A stretch of DNA of 64,000 nt. It comes from Flavobacterium sp. (GTDB taxonomy: Bacteria > Bacteroidota > Bacteroidia > Flavobacteriales > Flavobacteriaceae). Of this stretch, positions 8,450 through 16,635 are shown piece after piece. The notes beneath the pieces are model-generated. The model made no database searches. It worked only from the letters and a program-made list of their open reading frames with translations, and was not told the DNA's origin. The stretch lies in the NCBI GenBank assembly GCA_014379405.1, contig JACMLU010000025.1:62001-126000 (forward strand), written 5' to 3'. Position 1 is the first letter of the stretch. The number at the start of each line of letters is the position of its first letter. A program made the position numbers and the translations under genes.

Positions 8450-9889
8450 TTAGAAAAACCAGCTCGCCACAAAAATAGCCGTAATCACGCAAATCACGTC
8501 AACCAAAAGCATCGTTCCTAAAGCGTATCGGGTGTTTTTTATGTTGACTGAACCAAAGTAAACCGCAATCACGTAAAAAGTGCTTTCGGCACTACATTGA
8601 AAAATACTGCTTAACCTTCCGGTCATTGAATCAGCACCAAAAGTATTCATCGAATCTATCAAAAACCCCCTTGAACCAGCAGAACTAAAAGGTCTTAGCA
8701 ATGCTACTGGCAAAGCATCGGTAATACCTTTACTTACGCCTATATTAGAAAAAACAAAAGCAATCCCGTTACTGATAATTTCAAACAAACCGCTGTTTCT
8801 GAATAGTGAAATCGCTACCAACATCCCCAAAACATAAGGAAAAATGGTGACTCCGGTTTTAACACCATTATTGGCTCCTGCGACAAAAGCTTCATAAACA
8901 GTCGTATCTGCTTCTGTAAATTTCTTCTCTTTAAGAAAAGAAAAGATTAGAGTAGCAACAATAATTCCAACCAATATTAAGGCTGAAAGATTAGAGGTGA
9001 AATAGTTTTTACCAATTAAATCCAAATGGTTTACATACATCAACAAACCTACAATAGCAGCAATTAAAACCATCAACCCTATAACTAAAGATGCACTTTT
9101 GAAATTAATTTTTTGTTTAATTCCAACGATAAGAAAAGCAGCAATTGTACCGATAAAAGAGGTGATAATACAAGGTAACATCACATCGGCAGGATTACTT
9201 GCACCCGCGGCAGCACGGTAACCAATTATTGAAGTTGCAATTAAAGTAAGTCCCGAAGCATGCAGACACATAAACATAATCTGGGCATCGCTGGCTTTGT
9301 CTTTTTCGGGATTTATTTCTTGCAAGCTTTCCATAGCTTTTAATCCAAATGGAGTAGCGGCAGAATCCAATCCCAAGAAATTGGCAGCAAAATTTAAAGT
9401 CATATAAGAAATCGACGGGTGATCCTTTGGAATACTTGGAAACACTTTTACAAATACCGGACTTAATAATTTAGCCAATTTTCCAGACACTCCAGAAATA
9501 ATCAACAATTCCATCAAGCCACAGAAAAAAGCCAGATAAGCCATAAGTGGCAAAATCAAATCGACTAAGGTGCTTTTGCAAGTAGGCAATAAACCATCGG
9601 ATTTTTGGACACCACTAAAAATTTTAACCACTTTATTTTTATACACATAAGTAGTATCTGCATTTAGCGTATCTCTATTGACGATAAAGGTTTTTTCTTC
9701 GGATTTATTGATGCTGTCTTTTATAAAAATAGGAACTTGGTCAATATACTTTTCAGAAATTAGAATAGGATCATCTTTTTTTCCGTTTAAAACATGGTCT
9801 ATTGTATAACTGTTGCCAGAAAATAAACTGAAAATCACAAATACAATCGACGAAATGAAAATTACCAACCAAAATCTACTCAATACCAT
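8450..9889 (-). CDS. Nucleoside recognition / SpmA-SpmB-like membrane protein
   Basis: This 479-residue integral membrane protein resembles a fusion of the spore maturation proteins SpmA and SpmB, both of the nucleoside recognition (Gate) family found in transporters. Non-sporulating Bacteroidetes carry it with an unknown transport role. After one N-terminal membrane segment (residues 6-25) comes a polar stretch of about 85 residues, likely extracytoplasmic. Two Gate-type halves follow, the first with LNFAANFLGLDSAATPFGLK (about 168-187) and the second with ALLRPFSSAGSRG (about 397). The gene is monocistronic or followed by a microprotein. The substrate is unknown. Confidence 0.8.
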   Translation of the reverse strand: MVLSRFWLVIFISSIVFVIFSLFSGNSYTIDHVLNGKKDDPILISEKYIDQVPIFIKDSINKSEEKTFIVNRDTLNADTTYVYKNKVVKIFSGVQKSDGLLPTCKSTLVDLILPLMAYLAFFCGLMELLIISGVSGKLAKLLSPVFVKVFPSIPKDHPSISYMTLNFAANFLGLDSAATPFGLKAMESLQEINPEKDKASDAQIMFMCLHASGLTLIATSIIGYRAAAGASNPADVMLPCIITSFIGTIAAFLIVGIKQKINFKSASLVIGLMVLIAAIVGLLMYVNHLDLIGKNYFTSNLSALILVGIIVATLIFSFLKEKKFTEADTTVYEAFVAGANNGVKTGVTIFPYVLGMLVAISLFRNSGLFEIISNGIAFVFSNIGVSKGITDALPVALLRPFSSAGSRGFLIDSMNTFGADSMTGRLSSIFQCSAESTFYVIAVYFGSVNIKNTRYALGTMLLVDVICVITAIFVASWFF

Positions 9890-9917
9890 AATCTATAATT
9901 TTTGTAAATGTAATTAT

Positions 9918-9987
9918 TTAACCGCAAAGTGCACAAAGGGTTTGCGTAAAGGACTCCAAGAAAAATTTATAACCGCATATTTGCATA
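9918..9987 (+). repeat. CGCAAAG-type intergenic repeat
   Basis: The segment opens with TTAACCGCAAAGTGCACAAA and contains a second ATAACCGCATATTTGCAT motif at 9970-9987. It matches the repeat beside the fumarase gene (6475-6518, minus strand) in its TTAACCGCAAAG core. It lies between the exonuclease gene and the nucleoside-recognition gene, both on the minus strand. Confidence 0.5.
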
Positions 9988-10007
9988 TTATTTTGATTAA
10001 CGCCGAA

Positions 10008-10721
10008 TTAAACGTGAATAATTTCCTCGTCAATCAACAAATTTTCTCTTCGTAAACGAAGGAAAATCTGTGCAACGGCAATGGTGTCTTTTTCGCAATA
10101 AGTTACAATTCGGTCAATGTCTTTATCCACATAAAAAACGTGTCCTACTTGACTGCCGTCGATATCACCTTTTGGTGAAGGGATTCCGAGCACTTTGCAC
10201 ATTAATTTTAAAGAAGTGAAATGTTTGTAATCACCAAATTTCCACAATTCCAACGTATCTAAATGGGGAATTTCCCAAGGTTTTTTGCCGAATAAATTCA
10301 GTTTGTTGGGAATGGCAATATTATTAATAATCATTCGGCGAGCGATGAACGGAATGTCGAATTCCTTGGCGTTATGACCACACAAAACGTGTTGCGGTTG
10401 GTTGAAATGATTGTTCAAAAGATTGATGAAATCATTCAATATTTTCTTTTCTTCACCAAAAAAGGAAGTTACCCTAAAATTTCGAATATCACCTTTGATG
10501 ACAAAATAACCCACGGAAATACAAACGATTTTTCCGAACTCGGCCCAAATCCCAGCTCGATCGTAAAAATCCTCGGGCGTGTATTCGTCTTTTCGCTGGT
10601 ATTGGGTTTTGTGCTCCCAAAGTCCTTTCATTTCATCATCCAAAGAATTGAAATCGGCTACTTCTGGAACGGTTTCAATGTCGAGAAACAGAATGTTGTT
10701 GAGGTTAATTTTTTCTATCAT
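10008..10721 (-). CDS. 3'-5' exonuclease, PolB-like DEDD family
   Basis: This 237-residue protein belongs to the RNase H-fold exonucleases related to the proofreading domain of family B DNA polymerases. The DEDDy residues are visible: FLDIETVPE (Asp and Glu about 14-16), HNAKEFDIPF (Asp about 122) and YCEKDTIAVAQ, with Tyr and Asp spaced as in the ExoIII motif. No polymerase domain is present, so it is a stand-alone nuclease of the type annotated as predicted PolB-like 3'-5' exonuclease, probably in DNA or RNA maintenance. It is not in an obvious operon. Confidence 0.85.
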   Translation of the reverse strand: MIEKINLNNILFLDIETVPEVADFNSLDDEMKGLWEHKTQYQRKDEYTPEDFYDRAGIWAEFGKIVCISVGYFVIKGDIRNFRVTSFFGEEKKILNDFINLLNNHFNQPQHVLCGHNAKEFDIPFIARRMIINNIAIPNKLNLFGKKPWEIPHLDTLELWKFGDYKHFTSLKLMCKVLGIPSPKGDIDGSQVGHVFYVDKDIDRIVTYCEKDTIAVAQIFLRLRRENLLIDEEIIHV

Positions 10722-10797
10722 ACTGATTGTTTAAAACACAAATTTCACCAAATTTTGAAGTCCTAAATTTAGTCAATTTTGTAATCCAATAAATCTA

Positions 10798-10831
10798 AAT
10801 TAGTGAAAATTCGTGCAATTCGTTTTTTTTC
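10798..10831 (+). repeat. Short intergenic repeat (AATTAGTGAAAATTCG type)
   Basis: The sequence AATTAGTGAAAATTCGTGCA followed by ATTCG and a T-run recalls a short repeat I remember from Flavobacterium intergenic spaces. Only one copy is visible here. It lies just past the ogt stop codon, on the side where the minus-strand transcript would end. Confidence 0.3.
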
Positions 10832-11302
10832 TTAAAACAAACTTTGCTGTGTTCTGGGATTTTCGTGTTCCAACAACCATTTTTTTCGCCACAATCCACC
10901 AGCATAACCCGTGAGCGAACCATCCGTTCCGATGACTCTGTGACAAGGAACCACAATCCAAAGCGGATTTTTCCCATTGGCGGAAGCTACGGCTCGAATG
11001 GCTTTGACATCGCCTAATTTTTTAGACAATTCTAAATAAGACATCGTTTTCCCGAAAGGAATTCCGAGTAATCCTTTCCAAACTTTCTTTTGAAATTCAG
11101 TTCCCGAAGGATTCAATTTGAAAGTGAAATCGGCTCTTTTTCTTTCGAAATAGTCGTTGAGTTGGGAAACGGCTTCTTGCAACACAACCGGAATTATCTC
11201 TGAAATGATTCCTTCATCTGAAATGGAAATTACGGAAATACCGTTTTCATCACCTATTATTTTGGCGATTCCTAAAGGCGTTTTGATAAAGGCTGTTTGC
11301 AT
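10832..11302 (-). CDS. ogt: Methylated-DNA--protein-cysteine methyltransferase
   Basis: This suicide repair enzyme removes methyl groups from O6-methylguanine by transferring them to its own cysteine. The 156 residues have the usual Ogt layout: a variable N-terminal half, then the winged-helix DNA-binding half. The active site reads VPCHRVIG (Cys about residue 129), followed by a GYAGGLWRKKWLLEHE tail as in the family. There is no Ada-type AraC domain, so it is the constitutive Ogt type. The gene stands alone between the exonuclease and the LysR regulator, all on the minus strand. Confidence 0.9.
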   Translation of the reverse strand: MQTAFIKTPLGIAKIIGDENGISVISISDEGIISEIIPVVLQEAVSQLNDYFERKRADFTFKLNPSGTEFQKKVWKGLLGIPFGKTMSYLELSKKLGDVKAIRAVASANGKNPLWIVVPCHRVIGTDGSLTGYAGGLWRKKWLLEHENPRTQQSLF

Positions 11303-11374
11303 AAAAAATTAATGAACTGCAAAGTACAGAAAGTTTATTTAAAGTTGGTTAATGAAGCAATACTTTTCAAAACC

Positions 11375-12250
11375 TTATTTCGTTTTCAAAAACTCAATGG
11401 CTTTTTGGGCTATTTTGGATTCTTGTCCTTTTGGCGAAGCCAATAAAATATCCGTAAAAAGATTTACCGATCGTATTTCGATATAGCCAATTTCAGGATA
11501 ATTATGACTTTTCAATACATTAGTTGGAACAATCGACACTCCTAGTCCGTTTTTGACTAATTGAATAATCGAAGAAATATTGTTAGACTCATGCACCACT
11601 TTCGGAGCAAAGCCAAAATGAGCGCAGATTTCCAATAAATTATCATAATACTGTGGCGAATATTCTTTGTTGAAAAACACAAAAGTGGTTTCATTCAGGT
11701 TTTCGATTTCTTGTTCGGACTTAATAGGATACAATTTTTTATTGAATACCAGTGAAAAACTGTCTTTAAACCAAAGTTGGGTTTCTATTTTGGGAGAATG
11801 CAAAGGTGCTCGTACAATTCCTAAGTCGATTTTAAATTCTTCCAAGGCTTTGATTTGTTTAACCGTTGGTACTTCATACAATCTAAAACTCACATAGGGA
11901 AATTGCTCCGACAAATACTGAATCAAAGCCGAAATATCACCCGAAAAGGTCGAACTCACGTAAGCAATTCGAAATTCCCCGCTTTGATTTTCACTTATTT
12001 TTTTGGTTTTAATATTGATGCGCTCTATGTTTTTTAATACTTCCCGCATTTCTTTTTCATAGAATTTCCCCGCATCAGTAAGAATGACGCGTTTATTATT
12101 GCGTTCAAAAAGCTGTGCGCCAATTTCGGTTTCCAATTCTTTGATTTGTCGGCTTAGTGGCGGTTGTGAAATGAATAATTTTTCGGCAGCACGAACAAAG
12201 CTCAGCTCTTCGGCTAATTTCAGGAAGTATTTTATATGACGCAATTCCAT
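11375..12250 (-). CDS. LysR-family transcriptional regulator
   Basis: The first 60 or so of 291 residues form a LysR winged helix-turn-helix (FVRAAEKLFISQPPLSRQIK), followed by a linker helix and a periplasmic-binding-protein-like effector domain. The ligand cannot be told from sequence. It is transcribed away from the SAM methyltransferase at 12342, and a dyad with LysR character (12267-12285) lies in the 91-base gap. By the usual LysR arrangement it may control itself and the two downstream methyltransferases. The length is normal. Confidence 0.9.
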   Translation of the reverse strand: MELRHIKYFLKLAEELSFVRAAEKLFISQPPLSRQIKELETEIGAQLFERNNKRVILTDAGKFYEKEMREVLKNIERINIKTKKISENQSGEFRIAYVSSTFSGDISALIQYLSEQFPYVSFRLYEVPTVKQIKALEEFKIDLGIVRAPLHSPKIETQLWFKDSFSLVFNKKLYPIKSEQEIENLNETTFVFFNKEYSPQYYDNLLEICAHFGFAPKVVHESNNISSIIQLVKNGLGVSIVPTNVLKSHNYPEIGYIEIRSVNLFTDILLASPKGQESKIAQKAIEFLKTK

Positions 12251-12266
12251 ATATACCTTTTAAGTA

Positions 12267-12285
12267 TTATTTTATGACAAAATAA
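12267..12285. promoter_or_regulatory. Candidate LysR operator
   Basis: The dyad TTATTTT-ATGAC-AAAATAA has perfect 7-bp arms and sits midway between the LysR gene and the divergent methyltransferase. The T-N11-A spacing expected of LysR sites can be placed in it. Further AAGTAT-like words lie on both sides. This is inference from position and symmetry only. Confidence 0.4.
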
Positions 12286-12312
12286 GTATTTTTAAGTCAT
12301 ATATAAAAATTA

Positions 12313-12320
12313 TAGGTTTG
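12313..12320 (+). promoter_or_regulatory. -7 box of the methyltransferase pair
   Basis: TAGGTTTG matches TAnnTTTG and lies 21 bases before the ATG at 12342. The LysR dyad ends 28 bases upstream, where a bound activator could contact polymerase. Confidence 0.5.
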
Positions 12321-12341
12321 TAAAACAAAACGAAAACTATC

Positions 12342-12965
12342 ATGGAACAAATTTGGAAAGACAGATGGGACGAAAGATATAGCAACGAAGAGTTTGCTTA
12401 TGGAAAAGAACCTAACCAATACCTCAAAAAGGAATTAGACAAACTAAGACCTGGAACCATTCTTTTTCCTGCAGAAGGTGAAGGACGTAATGCTGTTTAT
12501 GCTGCCAAAATTGGCTGGAACGTCTTTGCATTTGATATAAGTTCGGAAGGAAAAAAGAAAGCGCTACAGCTTGCAGCATCTAATAATGTGAAAATTGATT
12601 ACAAGGTTGGCGAATTAGAGACAATAGATTATGAAGCAGATCAATTTGATGCAATCGGACTTGTTTATGCTCATTTCCCTGCTGCAGTTAAATCACATTA
12701 TCACACTATTTTAGATAAATATTTACGAAAAGGCGGGGTTATTGTTTTTGAAGCTTTCAGCAAAAAAAACCTTGATTATGTTCAAAAAGATGAGAAAATT
12801 GGAGGTCCAAAAGATATTGAATCCTTATTCTCTATTGCCGAAATAAAATCAGATTTTCCAGATTATGATTTTGAAGAATTGACAGAAATGGAAATTGAAC
12901 TCAACGAAGGACTATTCCACAATGGAAAAGGTTCGGTAATACGATTTGTGGGTCGCAAAAGATAA
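12342..12965 (+). CDS. SAM-dependent methyltransferase, TehB-like
   Basis: This 207-residue class I methyltransferase has an N-terminal stretch ([20 protein letters not shown]) typical of the TehB/thiopurine methyltransferase-like group. The SAM-binding glycine-rich motif is [13 protein letters not shown] (about residue 43), and an acidic residue ending strand 2 is seen in FDIS. TehB members methylate tellurite or related soft metalloids, but many relatives have unknown substrates. It is divergent from the LysR regulator and 11 bases ahead of a second methyltransferase, so the two are likely co-transcribed. Confidence 0.75.
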   Translation: MEQIWKDRWDERYSNEEFAYGKEPNQYLKKELDKLRPGTILFPAEGEGRNAVYAAKIGWNVFAFDISSEGKKKALQLAASNNVKIDYKVGELETIDYEADQFDAIGLVYAHFPAAVKSHYHTILDKYLRKGGVIVFEAFSKKNLDYVQKDEKIGGPKDIESLFSIAEIKSDFPDYDFEELTEMEIELNEGLFHNGKGSVIRFVGRKR

Positions 12966-12976
12966 AATTTACAACT

Positions 12977-13684
12977 ATGAAAAAATCAACAGTTATAGAA
13001 ATCAAAGAACGCTTCGATAATGAAGTAGAACGCTTTTCGAACCTAGAAACCGGTCAAGTAGCCACAATAGATGCTGCGCTTTCATTGGAACTTTTAACTT
13101 CGGCAGCAAAAGTCATAAAACCCAATGCAACAACGCTTTTGGATTTGGGGTGCGGCGCTGGAAATTACAGTTTGAAAATGTTGTCCAAATTACCAAACCT
13201 AGATTTCACTTTGGTAGATTTAAGTCAAAATATGTTGGACAAAGCTCATCAGCGGGTTTCGGAAGTTACTTCTGGCAAGATTAATGCAATTCAAGCAGAT
13301 ATCCGGGATATTGATTTTCCTAAAAACCATTTTGACATCATCTTAGCTGGAGCCGTTTTGCATCATTTAAGAGAAGAGTCGGACTGGGAATTTGTGTTTC
13401 AAAAACTATTCAACAGTTTAAAACCGGGTGGATGTTTGATGATTTCGGATTTAATTTTTCAAGAGAACCCTGCTGTCAATGAATTGGTTTGGAAAATGTA
13501 TGGCGATTATCTAAAGCAACAAGGTGGCGAAGCCTACCAACAAAAAGTCTTTGATTATATTGAAAAAGAAGACACGCCAAGATCGATGACTTATCAATTG
13601 GATTTAATGAAAAAAGTAGGTTTTTCGAGCACCGAAATTTTGCACAAAAACAGTTGTTTTGGTGCTTTTGGTGGTATAAAGTAA
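12977..13684 (+). CDS. SAM-dependent methyltransferase
   Basis: This 235-residue class I methyltransferase has motif I LLDLGCGAGNYSLKM (about residue 54), the acidic residue in LVDLS and the later motif LKPGGCLMISDLIF (about 150). It resembles the UbiE/methyltransferase-25 group. The substrate is not recognisable. It follows the TehB-like gene after 11 bases and is followed by a strong hairpin, so it ends the transcript. The two methyltransferases are not close copies of each other. Confidence 0.75.
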   Translation: MKKSTVIEIKERFDNEVERFSNLETGQVATIDAALSLELLTSAAKVIKPNATTLLDLGCGAGNYSLKMLSKLPNLDFTLVDLSQNMLDKAHQRVSEVTSGKINAIQADIRDIDFPKNHFDIILAGAVLHHLREESDWEFVFQKLFNSLKPGGCLMISDLIFQENPAVNELVWKMYGDYLKQQGGEAYQQKVFDYIEKEDTPRSMTYQLDLMKKVGFSSTEILHKNSCFGAFGGIK

Positions 13685-13711
13685 ATAAACTATGTGATGT
13701 ACAAAGAAATT

Positions 13712-13758
13712 CTAAAATACAAAAACCATTCGTTGCACAAATGGTTCTTGTATTTTAG
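13712..13758. terminator. Hairpin between methyltransferase and cytochrome genes
   Basis: Nineteen-base arms (13712-13730 with 13740-13758) pair throughout except for one A-C/G-T mismatch, around a 9-base loop. It follows the methyltransferase stop by 27 bases and separates it from the convergent cytochrome gene. Its right arm overlaps the first two bases of structured repeat copy B. Confidence 0.65.
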
Positions 13759-13833
13759 CCCTGATGGAAACAGCATCCTTTGTGGCTGGAGTTCAGCCAC
13801 AAAGATATAGTGGACAGCAGGAATTAGCTCCTG
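13757..13833 (-). repeat. Structured intergenic repeat, copy B
   Basis: On the minus strand the element starts CAGGAGCTAATTCC and ends TTCCATCAGGGCT, paralleling copy A at 4555-4637. The central stem here is 11 bp (13778-13788 with 13794-13804, arms CTTTGTGGCTG/CAGCCACAAAG) with a 5-base loop. Its sequence is unlike the copy A stem, though both are flanked by ATC-TTT and AAA-GGAT. It lies in a convergent gap and ends 8 bases from the cytochrome stop. Confidence 0.75.
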
Positions 13834-13840
13834 AGAATTA

Positions 13841-14221
13841 TTATTTTAGAGTCGAATAAATATAAGCTTCCAAAGCCTTTAATTCTTCCTCAGAAAAAGT
13901 CTTTGTGATTTCCAAATTAGGTTTCATCACTGCGTATTGCGTTGGATCAACAATTGCTTCTCCTTCTCCTTTTAGAAATGAAACCATGTCGCCGTTTTTT
14001 TCTTTGTAGATTTTGGCAATATCTTGAAGGCTTGGCCCAACAAGTTTCACATCTGTTTTGTGACAAGCCACACAAGCTCCTTTTCCGTGAAAAATTTCAT
14101 TTCCTAAATCCTCGGGTTTCTGTGCTTCGGTTGTGGTTTCGGGTTTACCGAAGGATTCTTGACTCTCTTTTTTACAAGAAATGAATGTTAAAACGGCTAA
14201 TACAAATACGAACTTTTTCAT
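13841..14221 (-). CDS. Cytochrome c lipoprotein, last gene of heme operon
   Basis: This 126-residue exported monoheme cytochrome c has a signal ending in a lipobox (FISC, Cys about 16), so it should be membrane-anchored in the envelope. The heme site is CVACHK (about residue 55). A candidate axial Met is in YAVMKPNLE near residue 97, and the C-terminal helix resembles class I cytochromes. It starts only 3 bases after the hemB stop, so it is probably translated from the heme operon transcript. That links production of the apoprotein to heme supply; the electron partner is unknown. Confidence 0.85.
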   Translation of the reverse strand: MKKFVFVLAVLTFISCKKESQESFGKPETTTEAQKPEDLGNEIFHGKGACVACHKTDVKLVGPSLQDIAKIYKEKNGDMVSFLKGEGEAIVDPTQYAVMKPNLEITKTFSEEELKALEAYIYSTLK

Positions 14222-14224
14222 TTT

Positions 14225-15217
14225 TTATTTATTTAATATTATAGCAGCTTCCTTGGCAAAATAAGTCGAAATCAAACTTGCTCCTGCTCTTTTGATGCAC
14301 ATTAATTGTTCCATCATAATTTTGTCGTGATCTAGCCAACCTCTTTCGGCAGCGGCTTTTATCATCGCATATTCGCCTGAAACATGAAAAACAGTTACGG
14401 GAACATTCACGGCATTTTTGACTTCGCGTACGATATCAAGATACGCAATTCCGGGTTTTACCATCACCATATCGGCACCTTCTTCGACATCCATCAAGGC
14501 TTCTTTTATGGCTTCAATGCGATTGGCATAATCCATTTGATAGGTTTTTTTGTCTTTTGGAATTTCGGCATTATCAACTGGTGCGCTGTCTAAAGCATCA
14601 CGGAATGGCCCGTAAAATGCCGAAGCATATTTAGCAGAATAACTCATAATTCCCACATTTTGAAATCCTGCTGCATCCAAACCTTGACGCAAACGCAATA
14701 CACGTCCGTCCATCATATCGCTTGGCGCTACAAAATCGGCTCCAGCCTGAGCATGAGAAACTGCCATTTTTACCAAGGCTTCGTTGGTAGCATCGTTAGC
14801 AATATCACCGTTTTCAATGATTCCGTCGTGACCATAAATGGAGTATGGATCCAAAGCCACATCGGGCATAACAATCATCTCGGGACACTCTTTTTTGATG
14901 GCTTTAATGGCTCTTTGCATCAAGCCATCAGGATTCCAGGCTTCTTTTCCGGTATTGTCTTTTAGGGATTCGTCCACTTTTACGTAAATGTTTACGGCAC
15001 GAATTCCTAAAGCGAAAAGTTCTTTTACTTCTTCGACGGTTAAATCAATCGAACGACGGTAAATCCCAACCATAGATGGAATTTCAACTTTTACGTTTTC
15101 ACCTTCGGCAATAAACATCGGGAACATAAAATCGGATGGACTTAATGTGGTTTCTCGAACTAAGGAACGAATGCTTTCATTCACGCGTAATCTTCTGCCT
15201 CTTTGTAATGGGAACAT
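14225..15217 (-). CDS. hemB: Porphobilinogen synthase (ALA dehydratase)
   Basis: HemB joins two 5-aminolevulinate molecules into porphobilinogen. The 330-residue protein has the two active-site lysines: one in MSYSAKYASAFYG (about residue 196-202) and the Schiff-base lysine in MVMVKPGIAYLD (about 253). The metal-site region reads DVALDPYSIYGHDG, in which the Cys residues of zinc-type enzymes are replaced, so a Mg-type enzyme is likely. It is preceded by a 121-base gap rich in short repeats and followed directly by a cytochrome gene. Confidence 0.95.
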   Translation of the reverse strand: MFPLQRGRRLRVNESIRSLVRETTLSPSDFMFPMFIAEGENVKVEIPSMVGIYRRSIDLTVEEVKELFALGIRAVNIYVKVDESLKDNTGKEAWNPDGLMQRAIKAIKKECPEMIVMPDVALDPYSIYGHDGIIENGDIANDATNEALVKMAVSHAQAGADFVAPSDMMDGRVLRLRQGLDAAGFQNVGIMSYSAKYASAFYGPFRDALDSAPVDNAEIPKDKKTYQMDYANRIEAIKEALMDVEEGADMVMVKPGIAYLDIVREVKNAVNVPVTVFHVSGEYAMIKAAAERGWLDHDKIMMEQLMCIKRAGASLISTYFAKEAAIILNK

Positions 15218-15229
15218 TTGATATTTGAT

Positions 15230-15352
15230 TTAAGATTGCTTCGCCAATTCGAGCAAAGCTTTCGGGTTACGATTGCTGATTTTTGATTTATAACAAATTG
15301 ATGATGACAGAAAATCTGCAATCACAAATCGTTAATCATCAATCTGCAATCC
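15230..15352. repeat. AATCTGCAATC / GATTGC-type intergenic repeats
   Basis: The gap between hemF and hemB contains two related blocks: GATTGCTTCGCCAATTCG and GATTGCTGATTTTTGATT on one side, and TCTGCAATCACAAATCG with TCTGCAATCC on the other. The words GATTGC and GCAATC face each other, so the RNA could fold. No promoter box for hemB was seen, consistent with read-through from hemF. Confidence 0.45.
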
Positions 15353-16247
15353 AATTTTTTGGTTTTTCTAATACTATCAATAATTTTTCTTCTTCGCTTC
15401 CTTCTTCTGGATGATGATCATATACCCATTGCACGTGAGGAGGTAAACTCATCAAGATACTCTCGATTCTACCGTTGGTTTTTAGTCCAAATAAAGTGCC
15501 TTTGTCGTGTACCAAATTGAACTCTACATAACGACCACGACGGATTTCCTGCCAAGTTCTTTGCTCAGGAGTGTAAGATAAATTTTTTCTTTTCTCGACT
15601 ATTGGAACGTAAGCTTCTAAGAAGCTATTTCCCACTTCGGAAACAAAGTTAAACCAATTTTCCATTGACATTTCCTCGGTTGCTTTGCAATAATCGAAAA
15701 ACAATCCGCCAATTCCACGAGCTTCATTTCTGTGCACATTCCAAAAATAGGCATCACATTGCTTTTTGTATTTTGGATAAAACTCTGGATTGTGTTTGTC
15801 GCAAGCGGTTTTACAAGTTTGATGAAAGTGTTTTGCATCTTCTTCAAACAAATAATAAGGCGTTAAATCCTGTCCACCGCCAAACCATTGCTGGATTACG
15901 TTTCCGTTGTCATCATACATTTCGAAATAGCGCCAATTCGCGTGAACAGTTGGCACCATTGGACTTTTCGGGTGCATAACCAAACTCAATCCGCAGGCAA
16001 AAAAATCGGCTTCACCCACATTGAACAGTTTTTGCATACTGTCCGGTAATTTTCCGTGTACTGCCGAAATATTCACTCCGCCTTTTTCGAAAACGGCACC
16101 GTTTTCTATCACGCGTGTTCTTCCTCCTCCTCCTTCTGGACGTTTCCATAAATCCTCACGGAATTTGGTTGTGCCATCAGCCTCTTCCAATCCTTTGCAA
16201 ATTTGGTCTTGAAGATTTAGTATGTATTGGTAGAATTTGTCTTTCAT
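15339..16247 (-). CDS. hemF: Coproporphyrinogen III oxidase, oxygen-dependent
   Basis: HemF converts coproporphyrinogen III to protoporphyrinogen IX using O2. The 302 residues carry the family hallmarks VHANWRYFE (about residue 100) and WFGGGQDLTPYYL (about 120), and later ARGIGGLFFDYC. The length is normal for bacteria. Its ATG overlaps the stop of the preceding unknown gene by one base, so translation may be coupled. The oxygen-dependent enzyme fits an aerobic lifestyle; no hemN is visible in the window. Confidence 0.95.
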   Translation of the reverse strand: MKDKFYQYILNLQDQICKGLEEADGTTKFREDLWKRPEGGGGRTRVIENGAVFEKGGVNISAVHGKLPDSMQKLFNVGEADFFACGLSLVMHPKSPMVPTVHANWRYFEMYDDNGNVIQQWFGGGQDLTPYYLFEEDAKHFHQTCKTACDKHNPEFYPKYKKQCDAYFWNVHRNEARGIGGLFFDYCKATEEMSMENWFNFVSEVGNSFLEAYVPIVEKRKNLSYTPEQRTWQEIRRGRYVEFNLVHDKGTLFGLKTNGRIESILMSLPPHVQWVYDHHPEEGSEEEKLLIVLEKPKNWIAD

Positions 16248-16627
16248 TATAAATTTGCTTTTGCAGCAGCTATTTTATTAAATATTCCAAACGAAAAGAC
16301 CTTGCTTTCCTTTTGAACATAATCATAAATGGCAATGGCTTTGTCTGAAAAATCAAATTGACTTTCTTTTGAGAATGCGATTAAAAAATCAGCAAATATT
16401 TCGAAATGATTCCAGTCAAAATGAAGGCGTTGCAAATGGGAAATCAATTGCTCTTCGTTAAAATTACTCAGACTTTCGACATTCATTCCCAAATCTTTCA
16501 ACTCATTTTCGAGAAGTAACAAGTCTTCCAAATTCCAGAACTTAGGCACAAAAGTCAATGAATGCAACACCTTTAGAATGTTGTCTATTCGAATACTTTC
16601 CTGATCTCGTAAGCCTTTGTTCAGCAT
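16247..16627 (-). CDS. Unknown helical protein inside the heme operon
   Basis: This 126-residue protein is not recognised. It appears soluble, with no signal or membrane segment, and most of it looks alpha-helical with regularly spaced Leu, Phe and Trp residues. It lies 8 bases after hemE and its stop overlaps the hemF start by one base, so it must be made with the heme enzymes. By position it might help or regulate the uroporphyrinogen-to-protoporphyrin steps, but nothing in the sequence shows this. Confidence 0.75.
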   Translation of the reverse strand: MLNKGLRDQESIRIDNILKVLHSLTFVPKFWNLEDLLLLENELKDLGMNVESLSNFNEEQLISHLQRLHFDWNHFEIFADFLIAFSKESQFDFSDKAIAIYDYVQKESKVFSFGIFNKIAAAKANL

Positions 16628-16635
16628 TTTTATTC

